64,000 nt of DNA from Mangrovibacter plantisponsor (GCF_003182475.1 NZ_QGTS01000022.1:1-64000); one strand, 5' to 3'. Counted from the stretch's first letter, positions 40,642-52,950 are shown. Numbers and translations: made by a program. The notes: generated by a model from the letters alone, not told the origin.

Positions 40642-41643
40642 ATGCGTAAATCGTTGATTGGAATTATTATTGTTGTGCTGGTTGTTATGTACACCTCGCT
40701 GTTCACGGTGAAAGAAGGCGAGCGTGGCATTGTCCTGCGCTTTGGTAAAGTGTTGCGTAACAACGACAACATCCCTGAGGTGTTCGAACCGGGTCTGCAC
40801 TTTAAACTGCCGTTTATCACTACCGTGAAAACGCTGGATGCACGTATCCAGACTATGGATAACCAGGCAGACCGCTTCGTTACCAAAGAGAAAAAAGACC
40901 TGATTGTTGATTCCTATATTAAATGGCGGATCAGTGATTTCAGCCGCTACTACCTGGCAACAGGTGGTGGGGATGTTTCTCAGGCCGAAGTGTTGTTAAA
41001 ACGTAAGTTCAGTGACCGTCTGCGTTCTGAAATTGGTCGTTTGGATGTAAAAGACATCGTGACGGATTCCCGTGGGCGTTTAACGCTGGAAGTGCGTGAT
41101 GCGCTGAACTCCGGTTCTGCCGGTTCCGACGATGAAGTGGCCACACCAGCAGCTGACGATGCTATTGCAACGGCGGCAGCCCGTGTGGAGCAGGAAACGA
41201 ATGGTAAAGTTGCTGCGGTGAACCCGAACAGTATGGCGGCGCTGGGGATTGAAGTGGTTGATGTCCGCATCAAGCAAATCAACCTGCCAGCAGAAGTCTC
41301 TGAAGCGATTTACAACCGTATGCGTGCTGAGCGTGAAGCCGTTGCCCGTCGCCACCGCTCTCAGGGCCAGGAAGAAGCAGAGAAATTGCGTGCCGCTGCT
41401 GACTATGAAGTGACGCGCACTCTGGCTGAAGCACAACGCCAGGCACTGATTGAACGCGGGGAAGGGGATGCACAGGCAGCGAAACTGTTTGCTGACGCAT
41501 TCGGCAAAGACCCGGATTTCTTCGCCTTTATTCGTAGCCTCAAAGCGTATCAAAGCAGCTTTGGCGGCAACGATGTCATGGTGATGAGCCCGGACAGTGA
41601 CTTCTTCCGCTACATGAAGACACCAACAGGTAATTCACGCTAA
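40642..41643 (+). CDS. hflC: FtsH modulator HflC (SPFH-domain membrane protein)
   Basis: 333 aa, E. coli 334. N-terminal transmembrane anchor (residues 4-20), SPFH domain starting KEGERGIVLRFGKV, Glu/Ala-rich helix (EREAVARRHRSQGQEEAEKL), and the C-terminal DSDFFRYMK motif. Last gene of the superoperon; a clear terminator follows. Confidence 0.97.
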   Translation: MRKSLIGIIIVVLVVMYTSLFTVKEGERGIVLRFGKVLRNNDNIPEVFEPGLHFKLPFITTVKTLDARIQTMDNQADRFVTKEKKDLIVDSYIKWRISDFSRYYLATGGGDVSQAEVLLKRKFSDRLRSEIGRLDVKDIVTDSRGRLTLEVRDALNSGSAGSDDEVATPAADDAIATAAARVEQETNGKVAAVNPNSMAALGIEVVDVRIKQINLPAEVSEAIYNRMRAEREAVARRHRSQGQEEAEKLRAAADYEVTRTLAEAQRQALIERGEGDAQAAKLFADAFGKDPDFFAFIRSLKAYQSSFGGNDVMVMSPDSDFFRYMKTPTGNSR

Positions 41644-41664
41644 GATAGCGAACATTCTTTGTTA

Positions 41665-41693
41665 AAGAGCCGGTTTATTCCGGCTCTTTTTTT
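41665..41693 (+). terminator. Terminator after hflC
   Basis: AGAGCCGG and CCGGCTCT arms with a TTTATT loop and a run of seven or more T. Confidence 0.92.
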
Positions 41694-41711
41694 GTCCGTG
41701 GAAAATAAAAA

Positions 41712-41909
41712 ATGAACACAACAATTTGGATGGCAGTCGCACTGGTATTAGTGCTGGAAGGGATTGGTCCAATGATATATCCCAGTGCCTGGCGCAAAAT
41801 GGTACAGAGCCTGTCGCAATTGCCTGACCATTTGTTACGCCGTTTTGGGGGCGGTCTTGTGGTTGCCGGCATCGTTGTCTACTACATGTTGACGAAAACG
41901 ATTAACTGA
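41712..41909 (+). CDS. yjeT: DUF2065 inner-membrane protein YjeT
   Basis: 65 aa with two transmembrane helices (residues 4-22 and 47-62) separated by YPSAWRKMVQSLSQLPDHLLRRFGGG. DUF2065 proteins are commonly encoded between hflC and purA; function is unknown, perhaps an HflKC partner. The 3' end overlaps a PurR-like box of purA. Confidence 0.93.
   Translation: MNTTIWMAVALVLVLEGIGPMIYPSAWRKMVQSLSQLPDHLLRRFGGGLVVAGIVVYYMLTKTIN
41892..41907 (+). promoter_or_regulatory. PurR-like operator 1 of purA
   Basis: ACGAAAACGATTAACT fits the PurR consensus ACGCAAACGTTTNCNT at most fixed positions. It overlaps the end of yjeT. E. coli purA is known to have two PurR sites. Confidence 0.55.
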
Positions 41910-41952
41910 GCAGAAAACCGGCAAAAAACTCAAAATCTGTATATAAAAAGGG

Positions 41953-41981
41953 CTGAACATCGGGGGATCCGGTGGTAGAAT
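41953..41981 (+). promoter_or_regulatory. purA promoter candidate
   Basis: CTGAAC (41953-41958), 17 bp, TAGAAT (41976-41981), about 30 bp before the start codon. Confidence 0.55.
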
Positions 41982-41989
41982 CCATTTTT

Positions 41990-42005
41990 AAGCAAACGGT
42001 GATTT
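41990..42005 (+). promoter_or_regulatory. PurR-like operator 2 of purA
   Basis: AAGCAAACGGTGATTT, sharing GCAAACG with the PurR consensus, lies between the promoter and the start codon. Confidence 0.5.
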
Positions 42006-42008
42006 TGA

Positions 42009-43310
<1,302 letters not shown>

Positions 43311-43317
43311 TCACTTC

Positions 43318-43350
43318 CGGGCAGAAAGGCTCCTTTCTGCCCTGTTATTT
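43318..43350 (+). terminator. Terminator after purA
   Basis: GGGCAGAAAGG and CCTTTCTGCCC arms around CTC, followed by TGTTATTT. Confidence 0.85.
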
Positions 43351-43515
43351 CCAGTTGGGTTCAAAACGCCAAAAAACACATCAAAAACAGGATAAACCCT
43401 GCCTTTTTTGCACCTTTTCCTAAATAAATTAGCGGCCTGGCTGGTGGCTGGTTTATCATCAATACAAATCCCCTGCCAGGGGAGTAAGCCCTTTGTGCAG
43501 CTATCTGAGGTTGAT

Positions 43516-43941
43516 GTGCAGTTAACAAGTTTTACTGACTATGGCTTGCGCGCGCTGATTTATATGGCGGCTTTGCCAAAAGATCGTATGACCAGTATCT
43601 CCGAAGTGACACAGGTTTATGGTGTGTCGCGTAATCATATGGTCAAAATTATTAACCAGCTTAGCCGGGCAGGTTATGTCGATGCTGTTCGGGGTAAAAA
43701 TGGCGGTATTCGCCTGGGTAAACCGGCTGAAAGCATTCGTATTGGCGATGTCGTCCGGGCGCTTGAACCGTTGCAACTGGTTAATTGCAGCGGTGAGTTT
43801 TGCCACATCACCCCGGCTTGCAGGCTCAGGCAAGTGCTGGCACAAGGTGTGCAGCATTTTCTTCAGGAGCTTGATAACCACACCCTGGCAGAAATGGTGG
43901 ATGCAAACCCACCGCTTTATCAATTACTACAGGTGGAATAA
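43516..43941 (+). CDS. nsrR: Nitric-oxide-sensing repressor NsrR
   Basis: 141 aa from a GTG at 43516 giving [18 protein letters not shown]; this equals E. coli NsrR in length, and the frame upstream has no family similarity. Rrf2-family winged helix (about residues 25-60) and [2Fe-2S]/[4Fe-4S] cluster ligands Cys91, Cys96, Cys102 with Asp8 preserved. NO destroys the cluster and lifts repression. Its best-known target ytfE, with a perfect NsrR palindrome, is at 58533 in this window. rnr starts 39 bp downstream, one operon as in E. coli. Confidence 0.97.
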   Translation: MQLTSFTDYGLRALIYMAALPKDRMTSISEVTQVYGVSRNHMVKIINQLSRAGYVDAVRGKNGGIRLGKPAESIRIGDVVRALEPLQLVNCSGEFCHITPACRLRQVLAQGVQHFLQELDNHTLAEMVDANPPLYQLLQVE

Positions 43942-43980
43942 ATGCCTGAACTGCCTGAGGATGACAACGGAGGAACCGAT

Positions 43981-46413
43981 ATGTCACAAGATCCTTTCCA
44001 GGAACGCGAAGCAGAAAAATATGCCAATCCTATTCCCAGCAGGGAGTTCATTCTTGATCATCTGTCAAAGCAGGAAAAACCTGCTAACCGTGAAGAACTG
44101 GCAAAAGCATTAGGAATTGAAGGCGAAGAGCAAACGGAAGCATTGCGCCGCCGCCTGCGCGCTATGGAGCGTGACGGCCAACTGGTCTTCACTCGTCGCC
44201 AGTGCTACGCCTTACCGGAGCGCCTTGACCTGGTGAAAGGCACCGTGATGGGCCACCGCGATGGTTATGGCTTCTTACGGGTTGAAGGCCGGGCAGATGA
44301 TCTGTACCTGTCTTCTGAACAAATGAAAGCCTGCATCCACGGTGATGTCGTGCTGGCCCAGCCGCTCGGCGCAGATCGTCGTGGCCGCCGGGAAGCCCGT
44401 ATTGTGCGGGTTCTGGTACCGAAAACCAGCCAAATTGTTGGCCGCTATTTTATTGATGCAGGGGTTGGGTTTGTTGTTCCGGATGACAGCCGCCTGAGCT
44501 TCGATATTCTTATTCCACCGGAAGAGATCATGGGTGCCCGCATGGGGTTCATGGTGGTGGTGGAACTGACCCAACGCCCCACCCGCCGCACCAAAGCAAT
44601 AGGTAAAATTGTTGAAGTGCTCGGTGAAAATATGGGCACAGGTATGGCAGTGGATATCGCGCTGCGTACTCATGAAATTCCTTATGTCTGGCCGCAGGCT
44701 GTTGAAGAACAGATTGCCGGGCTGAAAGAACAAGTGCCGGAATCTGCCAAAGCAGGGCGTGTCGATTTACGCGACTTACCCCTGGTCACCATTGATGGTG
44801 AAGATGCCCGCGACTTTGATGACGCCGTTTATTGTGAGAAAAAACGCGGCGGCGGCTGGCGTTTGTGGGTGGCGATTGCGGATGTCAGTTACTATGTTCG
44901 CCCTTACACCGCGCTGGATAAAGAAGCCCATAACCGCGGTACATCGGTTTACTTCCCCTCCCAGGTAGTGCCAATGCTGCCGGAAGTGCTCTCAAATGGC
45001 TTGTGCTCGCTGAACCCACAAGTTGACCGCCTGTGCATGGTTTGTGAAATGACCATCTCTTCAAAAGGCAAGTTGAGCGGCTTCCAGTTCTACGAAGCAG
45101 TCATGAGCTCCCATGCGCGCCTGACTTACACCAAGGTGTGGCATATTCTGCAAGGCGATGAAGAGCTGCGTGAGCATTACCGCCCGTTAGTGAAACACCT
45201 GGAAGAACTGCATAACCTCTACAAGGTTCTGGACAGCGCACGTGCAGAGCGTGGTGGGATCTCGTTTGAAAGCGAAGAAGCTAAATTTATCTTTAACGCA
45301 GAACGCCGCATTGAGCGTATCGAACAAACTCAGCGCAACGACGCCCACAAGCTGATTGAAGAGTGCATGATTCTGGCGAACATCTCTGCAGCCCGTTTTG
45401 TGGAGAAAAACAAAGAACCGGCACTGTTCCGTATTCATGACCGCCCAGGCACAGAGGCTATTACCTCTTTCCGTTCAGTGCTGGCGGAGCTGGGGTTAAG
45501 CCTGCCAGGCGGTGATAAACCTGAACCGGCAGACTACTCCGCATTGTTGGCATCCATTGCAGACCGGCCTGATCATGAAATGCTGCAAACTATGTTGCTG
45601 CGTTCCATGAAACAAGCCGTGTACGACCCAGAAAACCGTGGGCACTTTGGCCTGGCGCTGCAATCTTATGCGCATTTCACATCGCCAATTCGCCGTTATC
45701 CGGACTTGTCTTTACACCGGGCAATCAAATATTTGCTCGCCCGCCAGAACGGGGAGACCGGCACCAGCACACCGGGTGGTGGCTGGCACTACGGCACGGA
45801 AGAGATGATTCAGCTTGGCCTGCATTGTTCCATGGCTGAGCGCCGTGCCGACGAATCCACTCGCGATGTGGCAGACTGGCTGAAATGTGACTTCATGCAG
45901 GACCAGGTGGGCCAAACCTTCGGCGGCGTGATTTCCAGTGTGACCGGCTTCGGTTTCTTTGTGCGCCTTGATGACTTGTTTATCGACGGCCTGGTGCATG
46001 TCTCATCACTCGATAATGACTACTATCGTTTCGACCAGGTAGGCCAGCGGTTGATTGGTGAATCCGGCGGGCAGACTTACCGCCTGGGGGACCATGTGGA
46101 AGTCCGGGTTGAAGGGGTCAACATGGATGAACGTAAAATCGATTTTGCGTTGATCTCCAGCGAGCGCAAAGTACGTGGTGCCGGAAAAACCGCACGGGAG
46201 AAAAGTAAAAAAAGTGCAGCCAGCACCCGGCCGCCAAGGCGGCGCCAGGGCGGTAAACGTGTGAATTTCGAGCCAGACAGCGAATTCCGCAGTGAAAAGC
46301 CGAAAAAGGCACGTGCACCAAAAAATAAAAAAGCGAAAAAACCTTCGGAAAAAACACGTAAAATCGCGGAAGCAACCAAAGCGAAGCGTGCGGCGAAGAA
46401 AAAAGCGCAATAG
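43981..46413 (+). CDS. rnr: Exoribonuclease R (RNase R)
   Basis: 810 aa from ATG 43981 ([21 protein letters not shown]. coli-like), after GGAGGAACCG. 3'-5' exonuclease for structured RNA, rRNA quality control and trans-translation. Domains: helix-turn-helix (about 20-80), cold-shock domains, RNB catalytic domain with [13 protein letters not shown] (Asp ligands), S1 domain ([17 protein letters not shown]), then a Lys/Arg-rich basic tail. Cotranscribed with nsrR. Confidence 0.98.
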   Translation: MSQDPFQEREAEKYANPIPSREFILDHLSKQEKPANREELAKALGIEGEEQTEALRRRLRAMERDGQLVFTRRQCYALPERLDLVKGTVMGHRDGYGFLRVEGRADDLYLSSEQMKACIHGDVVLAQPLGADRRGRREARIVRVLVPKTSQIVGRYFIDAGVGFVVPDDSRLSFDILIPPEEIMGARMGFMVVVELTQRPTRRTKAIGKIVEVLGENMGTGMAVDIALRTHEIPYVWPQAVEEQIAGLKEQVPESAKAGRVDLRDLPLVTIDGEDARDFDDAVYCEKKRGGGWRLWVAIADVSYYVRPYTALDKEAHNRGTSVYFPSQVVPMLPEVLSNGLCSLNPQVDRLCMVCEMTISSKGKLSGFQFYEAVMSSHARLTYTKVWHILQGDEELREHYRPLVKHLEELHNLYKVLDSARAERGGISFESEEAKFIFNAERRIERIEQTQRNDAHKLIEECMILANISAARFVEKNKEPALFRIHDRPGTEAITSFRSVLAELGLSLPGGDKPEPADYSALLASIADRPDHEMLQTMLLRSMKQAVYDPENRGHFGLALQSYAHFTSPIRRYPDLSLHRAIKYLLARQNGETGTSTPGGGWHYGTEEMIQLGLHCSMAERRADESTRDVADWLKCDFMQDQVGQTFGGVISSVTGFGFFVRLDDLFIDGLVHVSSLDNDYYRFDQVGQRLIGESGGQTYRLGDHVEVRVEGVNMDERKIDFALISSERKVRGAGKTAREKSKKSAASTRPPRRRQGGKRVNFEPDSEFRSEKPKKARAPKNKKAKKPSEKTRKIAEATKAKRAAKKKAQ

Positions 46414-46442
46414 TGCAGCCTACGGCTGGTAAACTAATAGCA

Positions 46443-46476
46443 GGCTCCGTCCAACCGGGCGGAGTTTTGTTTTTTG
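46443..46476 (+). terminator. Terminator after rnr
   Basis: GCTCCGTCC and GGGCGGAG arms around an AACC loop, followed by TTTTGTTTTTT. Confidence 0.82.
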
Positions 46477-46515
46477 ACTGTAACCCGGGCACTGTGCCCA
46501 GAGTGAGTACCATAC

Positions 46516-47250
46516 ATGAGTGAAATGATTTACGGCATTCATGCCGTGCAGGCCTTGCTGGACAGAGCACCGGAGCGTTTTCAGGAAGTGTTTATCCTGA
46601 AAGGCCGCGAAGACAAGCGTCTGTTACCTCTGATTCATTCCCTTGAATCATTGGGGATAGTTATCCAAATGGCGAATCGCCAGTGGCTGGATGATAAGTC
46701 CGAAGGCGCTGTCCACCAGGGGATCATTGCGCGTGTTAAGCCTGGCAGGCAGTACCAGGAAAACGATCTGCCTGACCTTATCGCTCAGTACGAACAGCCG
46801 TTCATACTGGTGCTGGATGGCGTAACGGATCCCCATAATCTGGGGGCCTGCCTGCGTAGTGCTGATGCCGCCGGGGTCCATGCGGTAATTGTGCCGAAAG
46901 ACCGTTCTGCGCAACTTAACGCGACAGCCAAAAAAGTGGCCTGTGGTGCCGCAGAAAATGTGCCGCTGATTCGGGTCACTAACCTTGCCCGTACTCTGCG
47001 GTCACTGAAAGACGAAAACGTCTGGATTGTCGGCACGGCAGGTGAGGCGGACCATACGCTGTATCAAAGCAAAATGACTGGCCCGATGGCACTGGTCATG
47101 GGCGCGGAAGGGGAAGGCATGCGCCGTCTCACCCGTGAACATTGTGATGAGCTTATCAGCATCCCGATGGCAGGCACAGTTTCTTCCCTGAACGTGTCTG
47201 TGGCGACAGGTGTGTGCCTGTTTGAAGCGGTGCGCCAGCGCAGTAAATAA
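46516..47250 (+). CDS. rlmB: 23S rRNA (guanosine-2251-2'-O)-methyltransferase RlmB
   Basis: 244 aa, E. coli 243. SPOUT (SpoU) knot methyltransferase acting on G2251 in the peptidyl-transferase P loop. N-terminal L30-like domain ([11 protein letters not shown]), then [20 protein letters not shown] (motif 1), [12 protein letters not shown] (motif 2) and [22 protein letters not shown] (motif 3, [15 protein letters not shown]). Confidence 0.98.
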   Translation: MSEMIYGIHAVQALLDRAPERFQEVFILKGREDKRLLPLIHSLESLGIVIQMANRQWLDDKSEGAVHQGIIARVKPGRQYQENDLPDLIAQYEQPFILVLDGVTDPHNLGACLRSADAAGVHAVIVPKDRSAQLNATAKKVACGAAENVPLIRVTNLARTLRSLKDENVWIVGTAGEADHTLYQSKMTGPMALVMGAEGEGMRRLTREHCDELISIPMAGTVSSLNVSVATGVCLFEAVRQRSK

Positions 47251-47346
47251 CGGAATCCGGTCAGGGCGCACGCTTTGTGACTCTGCCCGGTGATAAACCG
47301 CCAGCGCAGTCCATACTTTATGTAATGGCATAAAGGGAGACAAACC

Positions 47347-48981
47347 ATGCGCTGGCAAACTCATACCGTCTTTAATCAACCCACTCCACTGATTAACAGT
47401 AATTTATTCCTCTCTGATAGTGCACTGCGCGATGCCGTTATTCGCGAAGGTGCTGGCTGGGATGGCGAGTTACTCGCCAGTATCGGGCAGCAACTTGGCT
47501 CGGCGGAGTCACTAGAACTTGGGCGGCTGGCAAATGCCAACCCACCAGAACTGCTCCGTTATGATCCGCGTGGAGAACGCATTGACGAAGTGCGCTTTCA
47601 CCCTTCCTGGCATTTATTGATGCAGGGCCTGTTTGCTAACCGGGTACATAACCTTCCCTGGTTGAAAGACCCTCAGCCTGGCGCTTTTGCTGCGCGTGCT
47701 GCCCGTTTTATTCTTCATGCTCAGGTTGAAGCGGGAACTTTGTGCCCGGTTACCATGACCTTTGCCGCAACGCCATTATTACAACAGGCGCTACCCGCAG
47801 AATTTCGCAACTGGCTGCCATCATTGCTCAGCGACCGTTACGATGCCCATCAGTTACCCGCGACACAGAAAAAAGGCCTGCTGATTGGTATGGGCATGAC
47901 AGAAAAGCAGGGTGGTTCTGATGTGATGAGCAACACCACCAGAGCAGATCCAGAGACAGTGCCCGGGTGTGGCATGCCTTACCGCCTGGTAGGGCATAAA
48001 TGGTTTTTCTCTGTTCCCCAGAGTGACGCGCACCTGGTACTAGCACAGGCGCGAGGCGGGTTGTCGTGCTTCTTTGTTCCCCGCCTGTTGCCTGATGGTG
48101 AGCGTAATGCCTTAAGCCTGGCGCGCCTTAAAGATAAGCTTGGCAACCGCTCCAACGCCAGTAGCGAAGCAGAACTGTTCGATGCCCATGGCTGGCTGAT
48201 TGGTGAGGAAGGCGAGGGTGTTCGCCATATCCTGCGTATGGGGGCGATGACGCGTTTTGATTGCGCGCTGGGCAGCCATGGCCTGATGCGCAGAGCATTC
48301 GCCGTCGCGTTATACCATGCGCATCAACGCCAGGTATTCGGCAAACATCTGGTGGATCAGCCATTAATGCGTCAGGTGCTGGGGCGTATGGCGTTACAAC
48401 TCGAAGGGCAAACGGCCTTTTTATTCCGCCTGGCGGGCGCGCTGGGGCAACGGGGTGATGTAAATCAACAATTGTGGGCGCGCTTATTCACCCCGGCAGC
48501 GAAGTTCCATATCTGCAAGTCAGGCATTCCCTTTGTGGCTGAAGCCATGGAGGTACTGGGGGGCATTGGTTATTGCGAAGAAAGCGAGTTACCCCGTTTG
48601 TACCGGGAAATGCCAGTGAACAGTATTTGGGAAGGCTCCGGGAATATTATGTGCCTTGATGTGCTGCGTGTATTACAAAAACAGCCGGGCGTAGTGAGTT
48701 TATTGCAGGCGAATTTTGCTGAGGTCAAAGGGCAGAGCCGCCACTTCGACCGCACCTGGCGGCAATTACAGGCGCATTTGCGTAAGCCTGGCGAAGCATT
48801 CAGCCGGCAAATTACCAGCCAGTTAGCACTCCTTGCCACTGGTGCTGAAATGTTGCGCCACTTGCCCCCACGTATTGCGGAAACCTGGTGCCAGATGGCG
48901 CTGGACTCACGTGGCGATCACTTAATTGATGAGCCGGTACTCTCTGATATCCTGCTCAGGGCGACCGGTGGCGCAGGGTGA
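47347..48981 (+). CDS. aidB: Acyl-CoA dehydrogenase-like alkylation-response protein AidB
   Basis: 544 aa, E. coli AidB 541. FAD protein of the Ada response that binds DNA and is thought to shield it from alkylation. N-terminus [12 protein letters not shown] as in E. coli; acyl-CoA dehydrogenase motifs [18 protein letters not shown], and [10 protein letters not shown] plus the catalytic-region [16 protein letters not shown]. The last 64 bases overlap the 3' end of a chemoreceptor gene on the other strand. The genes yjfIJKLMC between rlmB and aidB in E. coli are absent. Confidence 0.97.
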   Translation: MRWQTHTVFNQPTPLINSNLFLSDSALRDAVIREGAGWDGELLASIGQQLGSAESLELGRLANANPPELLRYDPRGERIDEVRFHPSWHLLMQGLFANRVHNLPWLKDPQPGAFAARAARFILHAQVEAGTLCPVTMTFAATPLLQQALPAEFRNWLPSLLSDRYDAHQLPATQKKGLLIGMGMTEKQGGSDVMSNTTRADPETVPGCGMPYRLVGHKWFFSVPQSDAHLVLAQARGGLSCFFVPRLLPDGERNALSLARLKDKLGNRSNASSEAELFDAHGWLIGEEGEGVRHILRMGAMTRFDCALGSHGLMRRAFAVALYHAHQRQVFGKHLVDQPLMRQVLGRMALQLEGQTAFLFRLAGALGQRGDVNQQLWARLFTPAAKFHICKSGIPFVAEAMEVLGGIGYCEESELPRLYREMPVNSIWEGSGNIMCLDVLRVLQKQPGVVSLLQANFAEVKGQSRHFDRTWRQLQAHLRKPGEAFSRQITSQLALLATGAEMLRHLPPRIAETWCQMALDSRGDHLIDEPVLSDILLRATGGAG

Positions 48982-50912
48982 TGGCTGTCTTTTATATGGA
49001 ACAGCTTCACTAATTCCGTCAGGTGGTGGCCCTGGCTTCTCAGGCTGTGGGCCACTTCTTCCGTGCGGGCAATGCGCCGGGCATTAATATGTGTGGACTC
49101 GCCAATTTGTGTCATCGCTATATTAACCTGGCCAATACCGGCAGACTGCTCCTGCGAAGCCGAGCTGATGGTGGCAATTAACTGGTTGATGTGCTCAATA
49201 TGCCCGGTAATATCCTCCATCGACTGGCTGGTTTGTTGCGACAACACATGGCCTTCGCTAACCTTTTCCAGTGTGTCTGCAATTAACTGGTCAATTTCTT
49301 TCACGGCATTCGCACTGCGTGCGGCCAGCGCCCGGACTTCCTGGGCGACTACGGCAAACCCTTTGCCGTGTTCACCGGCACGAGCTGCTTCTACCGCCGC
49401 GTTCAGTGCCAGAATATTGGTCTGAAAAGCAATCGACTCAATAACATGGGTGATATCCGCAATCCGTTGTGATGCTTCACGAATTGCATCCATGGTGGTG
49501 ACCGCGTGTTTTACCGTGATACCGCCGCTGTGCACTGCCTGCGTTGTCTCTTCAACTAACCCTTGTGCTGTTCCCATATTATCCGCGTTTCGCGCAACAG
49601 TAGTGGCAAGCTGCCCCATACTGGCCGATGTTTCTTCAACACTGCTGGCCTGTTTGGTAATTTGCTCACCAATTTCATCACTGTCGGTCGCCAGTGTGTC
49701 TGTGCTGTGGCTGATTTCTTCGGCCGTCTGGCGTACCTGCTGAACTATGGTATTCAGGCCATCGCCAATACCATTGATCCCTTCTATTAACTGGCCAATC
49801 TCATCATGGCGTTGTGTGTGAATCGACTGGCGCAGGTCTCCGCCAGCATACAGGTGTGCCAGGCCGATAACCTGTTGTAACGGCTGGCTGACCCAACGGC
49901 GTATCAGCCAGATAAAGAACAGCGCAAAGAGAACAACCAGTACCGCGCCAGCGACCAGGAAGCTATCACGCATGCGGGTAATATCACTCAACAACTGGTC
50001 TTTATTAACCTCAGAGACAATCACCCATTTCCAGTCAGGTAACGTGGTCCAGACCAGAGCCGTATTGCCACTCTCAGGTGATTGCCATGAAGTCGAGCCG
50101 GAAGGCTGGTTTAACACCTCTTTACTGATATTTTCCGGCCAGTTGGGCGTTTTCCCTTCCCGTTTGGCATCAAATAAATATTGCCCCCAGGTTTTCCCGG
50201 GTGCATTGCTCAGAACAAAAAACTGGCCGCTTTGCCCAATGTGGCGGGAAATTACTTTTTCGCGCATCAACTGCCAGGCATCGCTGATATCGACGCCAAC
50301 AAACAACACGGCAATCGTCTGCCCACTGGCATCTTTTACTGGCTGATACTCGGTGATATAGCGCTTGCCAAACAACAGCGCCAGACCACGATAGACTTCA
50401 CCTTTACTGACTTTGGCCCAGGAAGGGCTGTTACGGTCAAGGAGTGTGCCCATTGCCCGGGAGCCGTCTTCTTTGCGTAAAGATGTTGCAACCCGAACAA
50501 AGTCATCGCCCGAGCGAACAAATAATGTGGAAATTGCACCACTGCGTGCCAGGAAGTCATCGGAAAACTGGTTATTTTCGTGTAGCGGAATATCTCCGCC
50601 TTTCAGGAGTGGCACCTTGTGCCCACTTATTTCTGCGGTTTGTTGCGGGTCAACCGAAAGAGGTTGGGGCAGAAAGCTGGCAAATAGCTGAGTAAAGCTG
50701 GCCACTTCACTGTTGAGGCTGCTGTTAAACATTTGTGCCGTATCGTGAATGCCAGTGACCTGCGCTTTCATGTCTTGCAGGGCCTGTTCTTCCAGCTGTT
50801 GGCTGGCCTGGCGCCCAAGAAATACGGTAAAAATGAAAAAGAGTACCGCGACGCTACCGGCTGTCATTACTGACAAGCGCGCGCCTAATCCCCAGTATTT
50901 AAAAGAAGTCAT
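48918..50912 (-). CDS. Methyl-accepting chemotaxis protein with periplasmic double-Cache sensor
   Basis: 664 aa. TM1 (about residues 14-33), a large periplasmic region (about 35-315) that looks like a Cache_3-Cache_2 fusion ([41 protein letters not shown]), TM2 (about 316-338), HAMP, and a signalling domain with its tip [19 protein letters not shown] near residue 495. No terminal NWETF-type pentapeptide (ends STGSSIK), so adaptation would depend on assistance from other receptors. Such sensors usually detect small organic acids; the ligand is unknown. The stop lies inside aidB, 64 bp overlap, tail to tail. Confidence 0.92.
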   Translation of the reverse strand: MTSFKYWGLGARLSVMTAGSVAVLFFIFTVFLGRQASQQLEEQALQDMKAQVTGIHDTAQMFNSSLNSEVASFTQLFASFLPQPLSVDPQQTAEISGHKVPLLKGGDIPLHENNQFSDDFLARSGAISTLFVRSGDDFVRVATSLRKEDGSRAMGTLLDRNSPSWAKVSKGEVYRGLALLFGKRYITEYQPVKDASGQTIAVLFVGVDISDAWQLMREKVISRHIGQSGQFFVLSNAPGKTWGQYLFDAKREGKTPNWPENISKEVLNQPSGSTSWQSPESGNTALVWTTLPDWKWVIVSEVNKDQLLSDITRMRDSFLVAGAVLVVLFALFFIWLIRRWVSQPLQQVIGLAHLYAGGDLRQSIHTQRHDEIGQLIEGINGIGDGLNTIVQQVRQTAEEISHSTDTLATDSDEIGEQITKQASSVEETSASMGQLATTVARNADNMGTAQGLVEETTQAVHSGGITVKHAVTTMDAIREASQRIADITHVIESIAFQTNILALNAAVEAARAGEHGKGFAVVAQEVRALAARSANAVKEIDQLIADTLEKVSEGHVLSQQTSQSMEDITGHIEHINQLIATISSASQEQSAGIGQVNIAMTQIGESTHINARRIARTEEVAHSLRSQGHHLTELVKLFHIKDSHHPAPPVALSRISESTGSSIK

Positions 50913-51253
50913 AATATCGCTGCCGTATTTTGTGTTTTGTCATCATTAACGGCGGCTTGCAGGATAATATTTATACACAAAATGTAAGCATATATTTCAT
51001 TCAAATTTGATTCAGATCATTGATCATTGAAAACAAAAGCAATTGCGCCTTAGCCAGCGGCTTAATAAATTAATCGTTTCGCTATAAATATGGCGGGGCA
51101 TTATTGGGGGGTTGAGATAAATCAGCCCATTAATTCATGGTGGGGTGTGAGTGGGGCGCAAACCACGGCTCAGCGCCTGTTGCCAGGTCGCTGAATGAAA
51201 TAAGCCACCCGCAGGTGGCTTAACAGGAAAGAAGGCGATACAGACAGATAGCG
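50913..51253. other. Intergenic region upstream of the Cache chemoreceptor
   Basis: 341 bp. Holds a weak FliA-type promoter on the minus strand (GCCGTTAA at 50946-50953, AAATATTA at 50965-50972, 11 bp apart, 7/8 and 4/8 matches) and near 51202-51222 a hairpin (AGCCACC/GGTGGCT) that may end yjfN. AT-rich around 50990-51070. No gene. Confidence 0.45.
51202..51222 (-). terminator. Hairpin after yjfN
   Basis: AAGCCACC and GGTGGCTT arms around CGC, with TTATTTC on the minus-strand side. Weak T-tract. Confidence 0.55.
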
Positions 51254-51529
51254 TTACGAGTAGATAATGGCTTCCACATGCCAGGTGTCTTTACGAGGCG
51301 TTTCTTCCATATTCACAATACGGTAGATGGAAGCACCCTGTTCATCCGCACTTAATGCAACCAGCCGCTCAATATCCTGAGGGCTGCCAGTGACGTCTTT
51401 AAACGACAGAATGCCCATTTCATTAAATGCCGTCACCTGATCAGCATGCACATCCTCAGCTGACCTTGCACTGGTACTGACCAGTCCTGCGGACAACAGT
51501 AGAGAGGTTAATGCCAGTGATCGCTTCAT
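51254..51529 (-). CDS. yjfN: DUF1471 (YhcN/BhsA family) protein YjfN
   Basis: 91 aa from ATG 51529, E. coli length. Signal peptide MKRSLALTSLLLSAGLVSTSARS, then the small BhsA-type domain with FKDVTGSPQDIERLVALSADEQGASIYRIV and the terminal WHVEAIIYS. Periplasmic; YjfN is reported in E. coli to stimulate the DegP protease. Monocistronic by spacing. Confidence 0.9.
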   Translation of the reverse strand: MKRSLALTSLLLSAGLVSTSARSAEDVHADQVTAFNEMGILSFKDVTGSPQDIERLVALSADEQGASIYRIVNMEETPRKDTWHVEAIIYS

Positions 51530-51681
51530 AATTGCCCGCTCCATATCGATGATCTGAAAAAAATTTACAGGTCATTTCCTTGTTATTCAGCATGCAACAT
51601 CCCTTGCGACATGCTGTATTGTGTCAGGCGGAAAATAAAGTCGTGCAATTCAATGTAAAGTCGTTAAAACCTGTTTAAGTA

Positions 51682-51993
51682 TCAGGCTTTACGGTAAAGA
51701 ATCGCGTTAGCCCGGCGTACACCAGGGATCATATTATCGTTGATAAACAAGATCAGATAATAATCAGCCTTTTCCCTGGTTGCGCGTTGCTTGATAGCGG
51801 CTTCCGCATCTGCCGGCCCACCACGAGTGGTGACACTGATCATCCCCATTCTTACCAGCCCTTCAGTCTGGTTACGCTGGATTTCCTGCGGCCAGGCTGC
51901 AACAGCAGGAGCCGGGCGGGGAGTTGTCCAGTTGGTACTGCAACCCGCCAGTACCAGGCATAAGCAAAGCGGAAGAAAACGGCGCATAGACAT
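51682..51993 (-). CDS. bsmA: Biofilm/stress lipoprotein BsmA (YjfO)
   Basis: 103 aa, similar to E. coli BsmA (109). Lipobox LAGC (LCLVLAGCST), then a DUF1471-like domain: PQEIQRNQTEGLVRMGMISVTTRGGPADAEAA, quoted here as QEIQRNQTEGLVRMG, and the terminal ANAILYRKA. Linked to peroxide and acid stress and biofilm formation. An internal ATG two codons later is an equally possible start. Confidence 0.88.
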   Translation of the reverse strand: MSMRRFLPLCLCLVLAGCSTNWTTPRPAPAVAAWPQEIQRNQTEGLVRMGMISVTTRGGPADAEAAIKQRATREKADYYLILFINDNMIPGVRRANAILYRKA

Positions 51994-52218
51994 TTTATTT
52001 TCCTGACAAGTTGATTTTAGTGTTTGAGATAAATCTGGTAAGTCAAAAATTCACTTTCTGTTACGTGTAACGCGATTTCGCAGGATATATCACTAAAAAG
52101 CGTAATCCGTGTCTCACACTGGCATTTGGAATTTTGGGCAACAATGGCACTGCGCTGGCCTGCCTGTGTATATAAAGGTATAGAATAGAGCGACATCCAC
52201 ACAAAATGCGAACGCTAA

Positions 52219-52944
52219 ATGACAGAGATAGAGACCACTAATCTGGCCGGTTTTGAAGTTTTGCACGCGACTCCGGCTGGAAAGCGCCTCCAGCCTTTAC
52301 CGACAATTATTTTCTGGCATGGTTACACTTCCTCGAAGCTGGTGTACAGCTACTTTGCTGTTGCACTGGCACAGGCTGGTTTTCGGGTGATTATGCCAGA
52401 TGCGCCGGAACATGGCGCACGCTTTCATGGTGATGAAGCAGGGCGTTTGCAGCATTTCTGGCAAATCCTTTATGGGAACATCCAGGAATACCCACTGTTG
52501 CGTGATGCCATTAACGCTAAAGGTTGGGTGGCAGACGGGCGGTTGGGTATCGCGGGGGCATCAATGGGTGCTATGACGGCATTAGCTGTGGCCGGGCATT
52601 ACCCTGAAGTCCGCTGTACCGCGAGCCTGATGGGCTCCGGGTTTTATCAGGCGCTTTCTCAATCATTGTTCCCCCCTCCGGCACAACCGGATGCGGTGCT
52701 GGCCCCGTTGGCAGGCTATGAAGCCGCACAATGCCTGGCACTTCTCGCCAGCCGGCCATTAATGCTCTGGCATGGTGAAGATGATGACCTGGTTCCTGCT
52801 GCAGAATCAAAACGCTTGTGGCAGTTACTGCAACAACAGCGTCTGGATAGCAACCTGGTCTGCCACTGGGAATCTGGAGTAAAACACCGGATTACGCCGT
52901 ATGCGCTGGATTCAACCTGCGATTTTTTCAGCCAGTCACTCTAA
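52219..52944 (+). CDS. yjfP: Alpha/beta-hydrolase esterase YjfP
   Basis: 241 aa, E. coli 249. HGYTSSK oxyanion-region, nucleophile elbow GASMGAMTA (Ser about 116), acid region WHGEDDDLVP and likely catalytic His in KHRITPYAL. Carboxylesterase activity has been shown for E. coli YjfP on short esters; natural substrate unknown. The ulaRGABCDEF ascorbate genes that follow in E. coli are absent. Confidence 0.94.
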   Translation: MTEIETTNLAGFEVLHATPAGKRLQPLPTIIFWHGYTSSKLVYSYFAVALAQAGFRVIMPDAPEHGARFHGDEAGRLQHFWQILYGNIQEYPLLRDAINAKGWVADGRLGIAGASMGAMTALAVAGHYPEVRCTASLMGSGFYQALSQSLFPPPAQPDAVLAPLAGYEAAQCLALLASRPLMLWHGEDDDLVPAAESKRLWQLLQQQRLDSNLVCHWESGVKHRITPYALDSTCDFFSQSL

Positions 52945-52950
52945 TGTGGA

